In this document: positions 1 to 8,988 of the stretch, in pieces
How positions within the stretch are numbered: the first letter of the stretch is position 1
Layout of the letters: each line of letters starts with the position of its first letter
Assembly (NCBI GenBank): GCA_027488155.1
Contig: JAIYCE010000084.1
Coordinates: 1 to 64,000 of the forward strand
DNA: 64,000 nucleotides
From: Hyphomicrobiales bacterium
Lineage (GTDB): Bacteria; Pseudomonadota; Alphaproteobacteria; Rhizobiales; Beijerinckiaceae
Direction of reading: 5' to 3'
The notes under the pieces: model-generated
What the model saw: the letters and a program-made list of their open reading frames with translations, nothing else
What the model was told of the DNA's origin: nothing
Database searches by the model: none
Translations under genes and position numbers: made by a program

Positions 1-2
1 CG

Positions 3-176
3 GGATGGGAGAACGTTCCGATCATTGGTCTTTCTGCTTCAGTTTTGCCTGATCAGATCCAAGCTTACCTCAAAAGTGGGATGGATGCGTTCGTTCCCAA
101 ACCGGTCGACGCCGACCTTTTGCTCGATACGCTGCGCGAGAGGGTTGGAAGCATATTGCAGCGTCGCCGTGCTTAA
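3..176 (+). CDS. C-terminal end of a response-regulator receiver (REC) domain protein (partial)
   Basis: The window opens inside this gene. The 57 visible residues match the last part of a CheY-like receiver domain: a beta-strand with the conserved Ser/Ala switch (PIIGLSAS), the following helix, then the FVPKPV stretch with the conserved lysine and cis-proline, and a last amphipathic helix before the stop. The phospho-accepting Asp lies upstream of the window. It could be a single-domain regulator or the REC end of a hybrid histidine kinase. The neighbour, on the opposite strand and 4 bases from the stop, is an Hpt phosphotransfer protein, which suggests a phosphorelay. Confidence 0.75.
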   Translation, partial: GWENVPIIGLSASVLPDQIQAYLKSGMDAFVPKPVDADLLLDTLRERVGSILQRRRA

Positions 177-180
177 ATGC

Positions 181-573
181 TTATGCTGGCAGAACGGCAA
201 GGGTACTTTTCGCAATCCGCAAATAAGCATTAAGAACGACACCGACAGCAGCATGATCACCAGCGGCGCAGGCCTGTTCGAGTTCGCGGGCAGACGCTGC
301 AAGTGATACAGCGCCAAAATTCGCGGCTAAACCCGCTACCGCGTGCGCCTCAGCTTGCAAGGCAGGTAGACCAGCTGGCGACAGAGCGAGCGCACCTGTC
401 TTGGCGATACTGGTCTCTATGCGCTCGGCAAGACGTGTAAGCATCGATTGGAAGCGCTCGCATCCAATCTGTTTGGCCATTCGTTGATGGCGACCGATAT
501 CAAGCATGTCTTCAGTAGCTGCCACGGCTTTTCCTCCCGCGAGGTAATGCGGGAGCGTGCGTCCAAGTTCCAC
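181..573 (-). CDS. Hpt (histidine phosphotransfer) domain protein
   Basis: This 130-residue protein has an Hpt-like four-helix pattern, with the H-box around His77 (EAHAVAGLAANFGA), followed by the ARELEQACAAGD helix typical of Hpt domains. Hpt proteins carry phosphoryl groups between receiver domains. The first ~25 residues look unlike the family, so the true start may be the Met at residue 23. It converges with the receiver-domain gene to its left, which is its likely partner. The H-box spacing supports the call; no sequence search was possible. Confidence 0.6.
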   Translation of the reverse strand: MELGRTLPHYLAGGKAVAATEDMLDIGRHQRMAKQIGCERFQSMLTRLAERIETSIAKTGALALSPAGLPALQAEAHAVAGLAANFGAVSLAASARELEQACAAGDHAAVGVVLNAYLRIAKSTLAVLPA

Positions 574-579
574 TGGCGC

Positions 580-1218
580 TTAAGGTCCGTCAAAACGGCG
601 TATTGCAGATGGTGTCACCGTGATTGCACGTTCAACTTCATCAAGCTTCTGCACCGTTAGCGTCAGCATGGCCGTATTGCAAAAAGTGATCAGGAACAGA
701 AGAACCACGAGACCAAGCAAAACGCGCTCGCGGCTCGACATCTCACTTGTGAATCTGCCAACCGTAGGATGCGTGCTTAACATGTGCTGGCTGGTCTGAT
801 GCAACTCGGAAGATGTCGTATCTCGGTTGGTGAATGTAAATAAGGGCTGGTAGGAGCCAGCATTCAACATAATGCGGACATGATCATTCATGCCCTCAAC
901 CGCATAGTAAGCAGTGAGCGCACGACGCAAACGGGAAGCCTCAACGCGAACGATGGGATCCTGTGATGGGTCAAAACTGTCTGGCCGACCCAAAGCAACC
1001 GTTGCAATATTGTATGCTTTCAACCGCTCCGCGCGGCCGGCGAGAGCTTCTTCAACTACATAAATCAGAAAGCGTTGCAGCTTAACTGACTTAGCGAAAA
1101 TCGGATGGGCAACGATCCGAGCCAATGAGAAGCGAATATCGTCTTCGGCCGGAACACACGGGACAATAACCTCCAGCGGACGAAGGCGTGCCCAGGCTTC
1201 GTCGAGTGCTATTTTCAT
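580..1218 (-). CDS. Membrane-anchored protein with the conserved N-terminal domain of Rhizobiales cyclase/TPR proteins
   Basis: In this 212-residue protein, residues ~25-128 contain a run (LGRPDSFDPSQDPIVRVEAS, then RLRRAL, then a GSYQPLF-like end) familiar as the N-terminal, probably winged-helix-like, region of many Rhizobiales proteins fused to adenylate cyclase or TPR domains. Here that region is followed only by one hydrophobic segment (about 166-187) and a short tail, so the effector part is absent. The stop lies 6 bases from the Hpt gene and the start 10 bases below the winged-helix gene, so the three may be one operon. The molecular function is unknown; a signalling role is inferred from context. 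Confidence 0.55.
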   Translation of the reverse strand: MKIALDEAWARLRPLEVIVPCVPAEDDIRFSLARIVAHPIFAKSVKLQRFLIYVVEEALAGRAERLKAYNIATVALGRPDSFDPSQDPIVRVEASRLRRALTAYYAVEGMNDHVRIMLNAGSYQPLFTFTNRDTTSSELHQTSQHMLSTHPTVGRFTSEMSSRERVLLGLVVLLFLITFCNTAMLTLTVQKLDEVERAITVTPSAIRRFDGP

Positions 1219-1228
1219 TGTCGATTAC

Positions 1229-1639
1229 TCAAGCACCGACTGCAGATGTATTATCCCGTCGCGCTGGCTGGTCGACCGCGGGTGCGATCCCAAGATCTGC
1301 GCTGAATTCACCAAGTTGGGCGCCAATCTGGCACCACGTCGAGAGATCGGAGATGTAGACGCCGTTATTGTTCCGCTTGACCAGACCGCGCTTGATGAGA
1401 TCGATGACCTTACGGCGGACAGTTTCCTTTGGAATTCCAAGCCCATAGGAAATGTTCGCAATGTTTGTGGGCTTCATGATGATCAGGTCATCCTTGCTTG
1501 AAGCGACATTGGCCTCCCCGATCGAAGCGTAAATAATGAATTCATCGCAATCGATCTGGTAGCGGTTACGGAATTCATCCAGAACGATCAGCAAATTGCG
1601 GACGTTCCGCTTCGCAAGCATGATGCTGCCTTTACTCAT
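1229..1639 (-). CDS. Winged-helix/HTH DNA-binding protein
   Basis: This 136-residue protein has a helix-turn-helix in its middle (PTNIANISYGLGIPKETVRR, then KVIDLIKRGLVKR) followed by a wing (NNNGVYI). The pattern of promoter-binding helix plus 'region for life-style of wing' resembles MarR/Lrp-type folds, but I cannot assign a family. An upstream TTG would extend it by 26 residues; I prefer the ATG at 1639, which is preceded by a G-rich segment and opens a more natural N-terminus. It lies just upstream of the membrane protein gene and probably heads that operon. Confidence 0.55.
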   Translation of the reverse strand: MSKGSIMLAKRNVRNLLIVLDEFRNRYQIDCDEFIIYASIGEANVASSKDDLIIMKPTNIANISYGLGIPKETVRRKVIDLIKRGLVKRNNNGVYISDLSTWCQIGAQLGEFSADLGIAPAVDQPARRDNTSAVGA

Positions 1640-2077
1640 CGACGCCACCCCACCCTGATCGCCCGAACGCGATTTGAAATACCTTAACCTCACGTTAGCT
1701 ATACTGCCGTTACGCAACCTGCGATAGCCCCGGCTGAGGTTTTCTACCTGTTTTGGGTAAGGGCGCAGAGCTTGGTCTAGTCTTGTCCTCAGCGGCTGAC
1801 ATCAATCTGTCATTTTGAGCGCGATCGCCAATTTTTAAAGACGCGCACCAAACTAGGCTTTTTTCATATAAGTGTCAGCACCTTAGTGATTTTCTGCCAA
1901 TTTGACGATTTTATGTATCCCTATTCCTAGCTGGGTGCCGGTTACAGCTTGGGCTAGATGCTATGCATTCTTGTTGTCTTAGGTATGCGCAGGACGAAAA
2001 CCCGCGACGCTTTATCTCAGGCAAGATTGTATGGCAGGCCCTAGAATCGAGGCTCACAAGGTCGGGTCCCAGCCTCC
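1640..2077. other. Intergenic region between divergent genes
   Basis: About 440 bases without a convincing gene. It separates the minus-strand signalling genes from the plus-strand FGE-like gene and should hold both promoters. It is more AT-rich than its flanks (for example 1830-1920). I see no clear inverted repeat or terminator. Confidence 0.4.
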
Positions 2078-2791
2078 ATGCGTAGAATCACACCCCTCGT
2101 CTTGGTCCTCATGACGACGTCTGCAAACGCGGACATGCAGAATATTGGCTCCTTTGCCATCGACCGGACGGAGGTGACCATAGCCGAGTTCGGACGTTTC
2201 GCAGCGGCAACGGCGCTCGTTACCAAGGGAGAGCGCGATGGTGGCGGTCTCGTCTTCGAGGCTGGCTGGACGCGCAAATCCGGCTGGACATGGAAAACCC
2301 CTTTCGGGAAAGCCGGCCAACCTGATGAGCCAGCGGTCCATGTCACCTTCAGCGAGGCTAAGGCCTATTGCCAATGGGCTGGAAAGCGGTTGCCAACCGA
2401 TCGCGAATGGGTTGAGGCTGCGTATACGGAGCGACGCAACGCGCCGCCGGCGCCTTTCACCAAGGGCAAGACCTATCCATTCCCAACCGGCGACTCACCC
2501 GAAGGTGCTAATTGCCTGGGCGATTGCGGTGTCGTGCCTGTGGTCGATTACTCCGCCGTTCTCACACGCGGCCGCGGCCCGTCGCGCGCTGGCACAACAC
2601 GCGCAGGCGTTAATGGCCTTTACGATATGGGCGCCAATGCGTGGGAGTGGGTCGATACCGATGTGAATGGTGAGAAGGGAACGCGGGGCGGTTCGTGGTG
2701 GTATGGCGCCGCGCAAATGCGCAATGGTTCGCTCGCTTCTAAACCGCCAGAAATGGCCGTCGTCTATATCGGTTTCCGCTGCGCGAAATAA
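2078..2791 (+). CDS. Secreted formylglycine-generating-enzyme (SUMF1) domain protein
   Basis: This 237-residue protein has a short signal peptide (cleavage expected after ANA, residue ~18) and then a single FGE-sulfatase/SUMF1-type domain. The family landmarks are visible: FAIDRTEVTIAEF near the start, PAVHVTFSEAKAYCQWAGKRLPT in the middle, GLYDMGANAWEWV, RGGSWWYG and a final GFRCAK. True FGEs oxidise a sulfatase cysteine, but most secreted bacterial members of this fold lack proven activity and no sulfatase gene is in the window. The function of this copy is therefore open. It converges with the ureidoglycolate-lyase-like gene with no spacer. Confidence 0.8.
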   Translation: MRRITPLVLVLMTTSANADMQNIGSFAIDRTEVTIAEFGRFAAATALVTKGERDGGGLVFEAGWTRKSGWTWKTPFGKAGQPDEPAVHVTFSEAKAYCQWAGKRLPTDREWVEAAYTERRNAPPAPFTKGKTYPFPTGDSPEGANCLGDCGVVPVVDYSAVLTRGRGPSRAGTTRAGVNGLYDMGANAWEWVDTDVNGEKGTRGGSWWYGAAQMRNGSLASKPPEMAVVYIGFRCAK

Positions 2792-3250
2792 TCAAATGAC
2801 GGTGAAAGGCGCCACCGCAACATAATCCGTGTCGCGGCCTGCGCCGTCTTCATGCACCAGCATCGCCATGCCGCAAGGCGCATCCAGAACCGCCATACCA
2901 ATGTGCCAGATCCCACGCGCATACGAAATTCCCTGCCGACCGGGCACGATAAAGGCGGCGAGCGTCGACAGATCCGGCGCATCGCCGCCCTCTGCGACAA
3001 CAAGCAGATAGCGTTGGGTATCGAGTGGGAAAAACGCCTGCGTCGAGAAAGCGTGCCGCTCCATCGTGTCGACCGTGAACGGCAATGTGACGACAGGAGG
3101 CCTTACAATACAGAGATTGGCGTGCGCCGTTTCCCGATGGTTCTCGACAGGCACTGCAAAATTCAACCGCGGAACATTAATCTCTGAATCGATCAGCGTA
3201 CCGAAACGGGTAAAGGCCGGTGCTGAGATCGGCTGCGCTACGATGTTCAT
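2792..3250 (-). CDS. Ureidoglycolate lyase family protein (AllA-like)
   Basis: This 152-residue protein matches the AllA/ureidoglycolate hydrolase family in length and in its blocks: an N-terminal FTRFGTLID, the central HAFSTQAFFPLD, RYLLVVA, and the GISYARGIWH motif near residue 108-117. AllA members release urea from ureidoglycolate in purine breakdown. The start overlaps the stop of the upstream molybdenum hydroxylase gene by 4 bases (ATGA), so the two are translationally coupled. No other allantoin genes are present, so the substrate may be a related ureido or amide compound. Confidence 0.8.
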   Translation of the reverse strand: MNIVAQPISAPAFTRFGTLIDSEINVPRLNFAVPVENHRETAHANLCIVRPPVVTLPFTVDTMERHAFSTQAFFPLDTQRYLLVVAEGGDAPDLSTLAAFIVPGRQGISYARGIWHIGMAVLDAPCGMAMLVHEDGAGRDTDYVAVAPFTVI

Positions 3251-5607
3251 TCCGCCGCAACCTGCTGGCCATTATGGATCGCCTGCCAGATTTTCAGCGG
3301 CGTCGCCGGCATGTCGATGTGGTGCACGCCGTAAATCGACAAGGCATCGACAATCGCATTCATTACCGAAGGCAATGATCCCGCGCAGCCTGCCTCGCCG
3401 CACCCTTTTGCGCCCAGTGGATTGGTCTTGGTTGGCACTGGACGGCTTTCAAACGTGAATACCGGCGGTGCATTGTCCGCGCGCGGCAAGGCATAATCCA
3501 TGAAGGAACCGGCCACCAGCTGGCCCTCCTCGTCATAGACTGTGTCTTCCATCAGAGCCTGACCGATCCCCTGTAACACGCCACCATGCAATTGACCTTC
3601 AACAAGCAACGGATTCACCACCGTGCCGAAATCATTGACCATAACATAGGTTACGACAGCGACGCGGCCTGTTTGCGGATCAATTTCAACTTCCGCGATA
3701 TGGCATCCATTCGGATAGGCGGAGGGTGCGTGCTTAAAGACAGTTTCCACGTTCAGCGTCCGGGGTATTTCCGGCGGTAGATTGAGGCGGCCATCCCGCA
3801 TTTTCGCTGCGAGTTCCATGATGCCAATGCTGCGATCGGTTCCGGCAATCGTGAAGCGACCATTTTTAAATTCGAGATCGGCGATGCCAGCTTCAAGAAC
3901 GAAGGACGCAATCTGTTTGCCCTTCTCAATGACAAGATCGCCCGCTTCGAGAATGGCAGCACCGCTGGCCATAATCGATTTCGAGCCGCCCGTGCCACCG
4001 CCTGCAATCAACTGATCGCTGTCGCCTTGGAGGAGTTTGATGCTTTCGAATGGAATAGCCAGCTTCTGATGCAGTATCTGCGCAAATGCTGACCAATGAC
4101 CCTGTCCGTAATCGAGCGTGCCGGTCACGATGGTCACCGTGCCATCATCGTTGAAACGCAGCCCACCCATCTCACTCGCAGGTGCCGCCGTCACTTCGAG
4201 ATAACAGCCAATCCCGCGCCCGCGCAGCTTCCCACGCTTGGCGCTTTCACGTTTGCGCGCAGGAAATCCCTTCCAATCGGCGGCCTCGAGCGCACGCGCA
4301 AACAAGCCAGGAAAATCCCCTGAATCATAAGTCGTTGCCGCTGGAGTCGTCCAAGGCATGTCGTCCGGCGTGACCATGTTGCGGCGGCGTAGCTCGACGC
4401 GATCAAGCCCCATCTGTGTGGCTGCGACGTCGATCAGTCGCTCCATAAAGTAATTGCCTTCGGGTCGCCCGGCACCGCGATAAGCGGCAACCGGCACCGT
4501 ATTGGTCACGGCGAGGATCGTATTCACCTCGATAAGCGGCGTGCGATACATACCAATCGAATTCTTGGCGATGTTGAGCGTCGTCATCAAAGGTGCCACT
4601 TGTGAGAGATAGGCACCAATATTCGCCGTTCCTGTGAAACGGGTAGCGAGAAATCTGCCGCGCTTGTCGAGCGCCAATTCAGCCAAGACATCCATATCGC
4701 GGCCATGATGATCGGACACGAAACTGTCAGAGCGTATATCGGTCCATTTGACCGGCTTGCCCAGTTCGCGTGCTGCATGTAGCAGCGGGACATACTCCGG
4801 AAAGATCGAGCCTTTCATGCCGAACGAGCCGCCAACATGGCCCGTGATAAGACGCACGTCTTCTTTCGGTACACCAAGAATTTCGGCCAAAAGATTGCGC
4901 TTGCCGAAGACGCCTTGGCTCGGCGCATTCAACGTGAAACGCTTTGCCTTCTTGTCATAGCTTGCGAGCGCCGCACGCGGTTCCAGCGAATTGACGACAA
5001 CGCGATTATTGTGGATCGGGAGGCGCACAACATGCGCTGCCTTGGCAAAGGCTGCGGCAACCTTGTCGCTATCGCCATAATGATAATCGAGAATGATGTT
5101 GCGCGGCGCATCCTCGTAAAGCAAAGGCGCGCCCTTTGCCGTCGCCACTTCAACGGTCGTGAGCGCCGGCAAGGTCTCGATATCGAGGACAACCGCTTCG
5201 GCCGCGTCGCGTGCCTGCTCGTTCGTCTTCGCGATGACGATCGCCACAGGATCACCGACAAAGCGAACCTTATCTGTCGGCAAGGAAGGACGCTTCGGCA
5301 TCAGCATTTTTGTGCCGTTACGACCCGGCAGGTCGAACACGCATTTGAGCGTGCCGTATTGGCCGAGATCGTGACCGGTATAGATGGCAGCCACACCCGG
5401 CATCGCGGCAGCCGCGACTGTATCAATGCCACGGATGATGCCATGCGCGTACGGGCTGCGGACAAAATGGGCGTAGAGCTGGCCGTCCGCATTCACGTCG
5501 TCAGTGTAGCGGCCTTCGCCGCGTATAAGCACCGGATCTTCCTGCCGCGGCACAGATTGGCCGACGCCGAATTTCAGATGAGACGGATCGAGTTCCTGCG
5601 CGGCCAT
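3247..5607 (-). CDS. Xanthine dehydrogenase / CO dehydrogenase family molybdopterin-binding subunit
   Basis: This 786-residue protein is the large molybdenum subunit of an aerobic Mo-hydroxylase. It begins with the CoxL-like block RQEDPVLIRGEGRYTDD and carries SLEPRAALA, GGSFGMKG, AAYRGAGRPEGNYFMER and, near the C-terminus, GAKGCGEAG with the catalytic glutamate. The active-site loop reads AYRGAGR, the general type II form, not the AYXCSFR of true CO dehydrogenases. Family members hydroxylate N-heterocycles or aldehydes and need 2Fe-2S and FAD subunits, but neither gene is next to it. It sits in a cluster with an amidase, a TPP decarboxylase and a ureidoglycolate-lyase-like gene. Confidence 0.88.
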   Translation of the reverse strand: MAAQELDPSHLKFGVGQSVPRQEDPVLIRGEGRYTDDVNADGQLYAHFVRSPYAHGIIRGIDTVAAAAMPGVAAIYTGHDLGQYGTLKCVFDLPGRNGTKMLMPKRPSLPTDKVRFVGDPVAIVIAKTNEQARDAAEAVVLDIETLPALTTVEVATAKGAPLLYEDAPRNIILDYHYGDSDKVAAAFAKAAHVVRLPIHNNRVVVNSLEPRAALASYDKKAKRFTLNAPSQGVFGKRNLLAEILGVPKEDVRLITGHVGGSFGMKGSIFPEYVPLLHAARELGKPVKWTDIRSDSFVSDHHGRDMDVLAELALDKRGRFLATRFTGTANIGAYLSQVAPLMTTLNIAKNSIGMYRTPLIEVNTILAVTNTVPVAAYRGAGRPEGNYFMERLIDVAATQMGLDRVELRRRNMVTPDDMPWTTPAATTYDSGDFPGLFARALEAADWKGFPARKRESAKRGKLRGRGIGCYLEVTAAPASEMGGLRFNDDGTVTIVTGTLDYGQGHWSAFAQILHQKLAIPFESIKLLQGDSDQLIAGGGTGGSKSIMASGAAILEAGDLVIEKGKQIASFVLEAGIADLEFKNGRFTIAGTDRSIGIMELAAKMRDGRLNLPPEIPRTLNVETVFKHAPSAYPNGCHIAEVEIDPQTGRVAVVTYVMVNDFGTVVNPLLVEGQLHGGVLQGIGQALMEDTVYDEEGQLVAGSFMDYALPRADNAPPVFTFESRPVPTKTNPLGAKGCGEAGCAGSLPSVMNAIVDALSIYGVHHIDMPATPLKIWQAIHNGQQVAAE

Positions 5608-5695
5608 GGGTCATCCTCAATGCTTGCTCAGCGGCGCAGAAACTAGGCTCCGCCCTGCTCTGCGGCAAGGCGAAGCCGTCTCATGGCCGGGCCGC

Positions 5696-7102
5696 TTAGG
5701 ATGCAGAGCCGCGCGGCGCGGAAATCGGGGCAAAGGGCGCCGCCGCTTCATAGGCCTGCGAGGCCATCAGCACAGTCAAGTCTTCGCCAAAGCGCCCCAC
5801 GATCTGCAGTCCCACCGGCAAGCCGCCGCGCGTAAGCCCGCATGGTACGGTGCTGGCTGGTTGCTGCGTCAGATTGAAGGGATAAGTGAAGGGAGACCAA
5901 CCCGTCCAACGATCGCCATAGCGCGTGTCGTCCGGCATTAGCTGTCCGACCTTGAACGCAGGCAGTGGCATTGCAGGCGTCAGCAGCAGATCGAACCGTT
6001 CATGGAAGCGTGCCATGGTCAAGGCAAGTGCATTGCGCTTGAAGAGCAGCGCCTCGGCATAAGCAGCAGCCGGCATGGCCGCGCCGGATTCTGCAATGGC
6101 GACGAGGCCCGGATCCATCTTCGCTCTTTGCTCGGCGGAATAAGATTGCAGCAGGACCGCGGCACCCGCAAACCAGAGCGTATTGAGGGCATCGACAGGA
6201 TCGCTAAAGCCAGGATCGACCTGTTCGACATGCGCGCCAAGTTCAACAAATTTCTTGGCCGCTGCCTCAGTCAGCGCGGCCACGTCCGGGTCGAGATGAA
6301 CATTGCCGCCGAGCTTGGGTGACCACGCCACACGCATCCCTTTGAGCGATGCGGGCGCATCGGGGCCAAGCGAACCTGCCAGCACAGCCGTCATATCGCG
6401 CTGATCGAGCGCAGCGATCACACGCATTGCCCGCATAGAATCTTCAACGCTGCGCGATAGCGGGCCGAGATGAGCGAGAAAGCCCATGGTGGAAGACGGC
6501 CAAGCCGGAACGCGGCCATAGGTCGGCTTGATACCAAACACACCCGTAAAGGCCGCAGGAATACGGACGGAGCCAGCACCATCAGTGCCAAGATGAATGC
6601 AGCCGATATTGAGCGCCGCACAGGCTGCAGCACCCGCCGAAGAACCGCCTGTGGTCATCGCGAGATCCCAAGGGTTACGCGTAAGACCGGTGAGCGGAGA
6701 ATCCGATAGGCCTTTCCAGCCATATTCAGGCATCGTCGTTTTGCCCAGAAGGATAGTCCCTGCTTCGCGCAAACGCGCAGCGATGGGAGAATCTTCTGTT
6801 TCCACTTTGTCAGGCGAAACGGCAGAACCGCGCCGACATGGTGCGCCTTTCACGACGAGATTGTCCTTGATGGTGATCGGTACGCCATCAAGCGCCGACA
6901 AATTCTCCCATTTCTGCCAACGCATTTCGGAGGCTTTTGCAGCTGCCAGCGCTTCGTCATAGAAGCGCACAGCAAACGCATTGATCTGTGGCTCAAACTG
7001 GTCGCGCCGCTTGATATGATCCTTCACAACGTCAACCGGCGACAATTTTCTGCTGCGATAGAGACCTGCGAGTTCGGCCGCCGATAAATTGGCAATATCC
7101 AT
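5696..7102 (-). CDS. Amidase signature family protein
   Basis: This 468-residue protein has the full amidase signature: catalytic lysine at ~79 (GVPITIKDN), the GGSSAGAAA block with the cis-serine near 154-155, and the nucleophilic serine at ~178 (GTDGAGSVRIPA). The family hydrolyses carboxamides to acids and ammonia. It starts 14 bases downstream of the TPP-enzyme beta subunit after a good AGGTGAG ribosome-binding site, so it belongs to the same minus-strand cluster. The substrate cannot be read from the sequence. A second, different amidase lies at 46350-47762. Confidence 0.88.
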   Translation of the reverse strand: MDIANLSAAELAGLYRSRKLSPVDVVKDHIKRRDQFEPQINAFAVRFYDEALAAAKASEMRWQKWENLSALDGVPITIKDNLVVKGAPCRRGSAVSPDKVETEDSPIAARLREAGTILLGKTTMPEYGWKGLSDSPLTGLTRNPWDLAMTTGGSSAGAAACAALNIGCIHLGTDGAGSVRIPAAFTGVFGIKPTYGRVPAWPSSTMGFLAHLGPLSRSVEDSMRAMRVIAALDQRDMTAVLAGSLGPDAPASLKGMRVAWSPKLGGNVHLDPDVAALTEAAAKKFVELGAHVEQVDPGFSDPVDALNTLWFAGAAVLLQSYSAEQRAKMDPGLVAIAESGAAMPAAAYAEALLFKRNALALTMARFHERFDLLLTPAMPLPAFKVGQLMPDDTRYGDRWTGWSPFTYPFNLTQQPASTVPCGLTRGGLPVGLQIVGRFGEDLTVLMASQAYEAAAPFAPISAPRGSAS

Positions 7103-7116
7103 AGCGTGTTTCTCAC

Positions 7117-7704
7117 CTACATAATGGGTAAACCAAGATGCTGACGCATCCGGTTGCGGACGTATACGCCATCTCGCGGCGCAAGCGCGCGCTCATGGTC
7201 GGCGTTGGTGATACGAATGGCGGCAAAACGTGGACCACTCGCAATGTCGCGAACCGCCTCACGCAGCGTCTGCAACCCCGCATCGTCACGCACATCGAAT
7301 GTGCTTGCGATGCCGCATGATTGTGCGATCGCCACGAGATCGGCACCGAGGCCAGAATGGCTCATCTGCATCCCCGTCTCGCCGAAATGGCCATTGTCGA
7401 GCACAGCGATGGTGAGGTTTTTTGGATTCTGCACGCCAATCGTAACGAGACCGCCAAGCCCCATCAATTGCTCGCCATCGCCTGTAATCACAAGTACAGG
7501 CTTATTAGGCTGAGCAAGCGCCAGCCCAAGGCCCATCAAAGCAGCGCCACCCATGGCACCCCAAAGGTAGAAATTGGCATCATGATCGCCTGCAGCAAAA
7601 GTGTCGTAAGTCGATGAACCAAGCCCGGTGATGACGAGCGTTTCACCCCGATTTTGTAAAAGCATTTTCACAGCCGCGCGGCGGTCGAGCGTACCTGCAC
7701 TCAT
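7117..7704 (-). CDS. TPP-dependent 2-oxoacid decarboxylase, beta (cofactor-binding) subunit, sulfopyruvate decarboxylase-like
   Basis: This 195-residue protein corresponds to the C-terminal, thiamine-diphosphate-binding half of a decarboxylase. It shows the metal/TPP motif GDGEQLMGLGGLVTIG, then the LDNGHFGETG segment. Separate alpha and beta subunits of this size are typical of sulfopyruvate and phosphonopyruvate decarboxylase relatives. I chose the ATG at 7704 because it forms an ATGA overlap with the stop of the alpha subunit; an upstream GTG/ATG at 7716 is also possible. The natural substrate is unknown; the cluster suggests a 2-oxoacid arising in a catabolic pathway. Confidence 0.82.
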   Translation of the reverse strand: MSAGTLDRRAAVKMLLQNRGETLVITGLGSSTYDTFAAGDHDANFYLWGAMGGAALMGLGLALAQPNKPVLVITGDGEQLMGLGGLVTIGVQNPKNLTIAVLDNGHFGETGMQMSHSGLGADLVAIAQSCGIASTFDVRDDAGLQTLREAVRDIASGPRFAAIRITNADHERALAPRDGVYVRNRMRQHLGLPIM

Positions 7705-8240
7705 TTGGACACCCATTTTTTTCGGCCGATCATGCGCTGCGAGATCAGCACGGCGATCTGCTGTTCCCCTGAAAATGCAAGCGTTGCTGCATTCGAAATC
7801 ATTTCATCGGCGTCTTCGGGTTTTTCAAGACGAAACACCGTCATGCCCATCGCTTCGAGAACGCTCGGCGTGGCCTGCCCCATCGGCACCTGCCACGAAT
7901 TGAATTCCGCCCATTCACCGCGCATCGTCACCAACATCAGAAGCGGAAAACGACAGGAATTGGCGAGCGAGAGCATATTGATGCAATTGCCAACACCGCT
8001 TGATTGCAGGAGCACCGCCGATTTTTCGCCGCCCAGCCATGCGCCGGCGGCAATCGCAATGCCCTCTTCCTCCGTGGTGAGGACGATTGTCTTTATCGAG
8101 GGATCGCCATGCGCCATGCGGATCAATCGCGCATGGCCGGCATCGGGCACATAGGAGATTTGCGAAACGCCTGCGGCCTTCAACTGGGAAAAAATCGCGG
8201 CAGGCCAATCCACCCCCGGCGCGCTGTCCGTTTCAACCAT
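7701..8240 (-). CDS. TPP-dependent 2-oxoacid decarboxylase, alpha subunit, sulfopyruvate decarboxylase-like
   Basis: This 179-residue protein corresponds to the N-terminal (PYR) half of a TPP enzyme. It contains the TTEEEGIAIAAGAWLGG block, in which a conserved glutamate activates the cofactor, and the LQSSGVGNCINML stretch. Together with the beta subunit it would make an (alpha-beta)n decarboxylase in the cytoplasm. The stop overlaps the beta start by 4 bases, showing translational coupling. Similar pairs act on sulfopyruvate in coenzyme M synthesis, but nothing else here points to coenzyme M, so a catabolic 2-oxoacid is more likely. Confidence 0.82.
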   Translation of the reverse strand: MVETDSAPGVDWPAAIFSQLKAAGVSQISYVPDAGHARLIRMAHGDPSIKTIVLTTEEEGIAIAAGAWLGGEKSAVLLQSSGVGNCINMLSLANSCRFPLLMLVTMRGEWAEFNSWQVPMGQATPSVLEAMGMTVFRLEKPEDADEMISNAATLAFSGEQQIAVLISQRMIGRKKWVSK

Positions 8241-8318
8241 ACTCCGAATCTCCTCACCCCACCTGAGGGCCGGAGTTTAGAGCGCAGACAGTACAAATCC
8301 AGCCCGCGCAGGGCCCGG

Positions 8319-8987
8319 TCAAATATCCATCGCCCGTTGGCGGGCATTGTTGATATGGCGCGACATGGCGTCCGCCGCCCCATCGGCATCCCGGCGCGCC
8401 ACGGCATGGAGGATGGCGATGTGGTCTTCCATCACGGGGATAACGAGATCGTCGTAAAGGCGCGTTTCATTCTGGCGGATCAGCTTCACCTTGAGCCAAT
8501 TCACACGGTAGGCTTTCGAGATGATGTCATTGCCGAGATGATCAATGATCGTCTCGTGCAGGTGTTGATCGACCGCCTGCGCGTCGGCGACAAGCCCATT
8601 CCTCTGCCCGCTCACTGCACGCTCGATGATGAGATCGTGCTCTTGCCGCAAATGATCGATCAATTGCGTATCGGCGCGCTGCGTAAACAAGGCCGTCGCT
8701 TCCCGCTCCATGAAGAGCCGAAACTGAAATGCATTACGGATCAAATCGAGATTGACATTGGCAACCTGCATCCCGCGTTGCGGAACGGTGATAATCAACC
8801 CCTCCGCTTCAAGACGTGGAATGAGTTCACGGATTGCACCAAGCGGCAGCCCCGATAGATCGACCAATTCACGCTGCGTGATGAATTGGCCGGGCTTAAT
8901 CTCGCGCGATAAAAGCCTATCCGTAAAATCGACATAGGCCTTCTCTCGCAGCGGCGTTGCTTTGCGCGTAGAGCGTGCCTGTGCCAT
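8319..8987 (-). CDS. GntR family transcriptional regulator (FCD subfamily)
   Basis: This 222-residue protein has an N-terminal winged helix (REIKPGQFITQRELVDLSGL, then PLGAIRELIPRLEAEGL) and a C-terminal all-helical FCD effector domain with conserved Arg/His metal-type positions (FRLFMEREA, H in QHLHETI, DHIAILHAV). The start is taken at the ATG directly after the stop of the DapA-like gene (1-base gap); a longer frame runs back into that gene and has no family support. It probably controls the surrounding catabolic cluster. A perfect 14-bp palindrome at 9923-9936, just above the DapA-like gene, is the natural operator candidate. Confidence 0.85.
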   Translation of the reverse strand: MAQARSTRKATPLREKAYVDFTDRLLSREIKPGQFITQRELVDLSGLPLGAIRELIPRLEAEGLIITVPQRGMQVANVNLDLIRNAFQFRLFMEREATALFTQRADTQLIDHLRQEHDLIIERAVSGQRNGLVADAQAVDQHLHETIIDHLGNDIISKAYRVNWLKVKLIRQNETRLYDDLVIPVMEDHIAILHAVARRDADGAADAMSRHINNARQRAMDI

Positions 8988-8988
8988 C

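Noticed and set aside
4837-5646. 269-residue plus-strand frame antisense to the molybdenum hydroxylase subunit
   Set aside because: Shadow of a well-conserved gene, rich in Arg and without domain signals.
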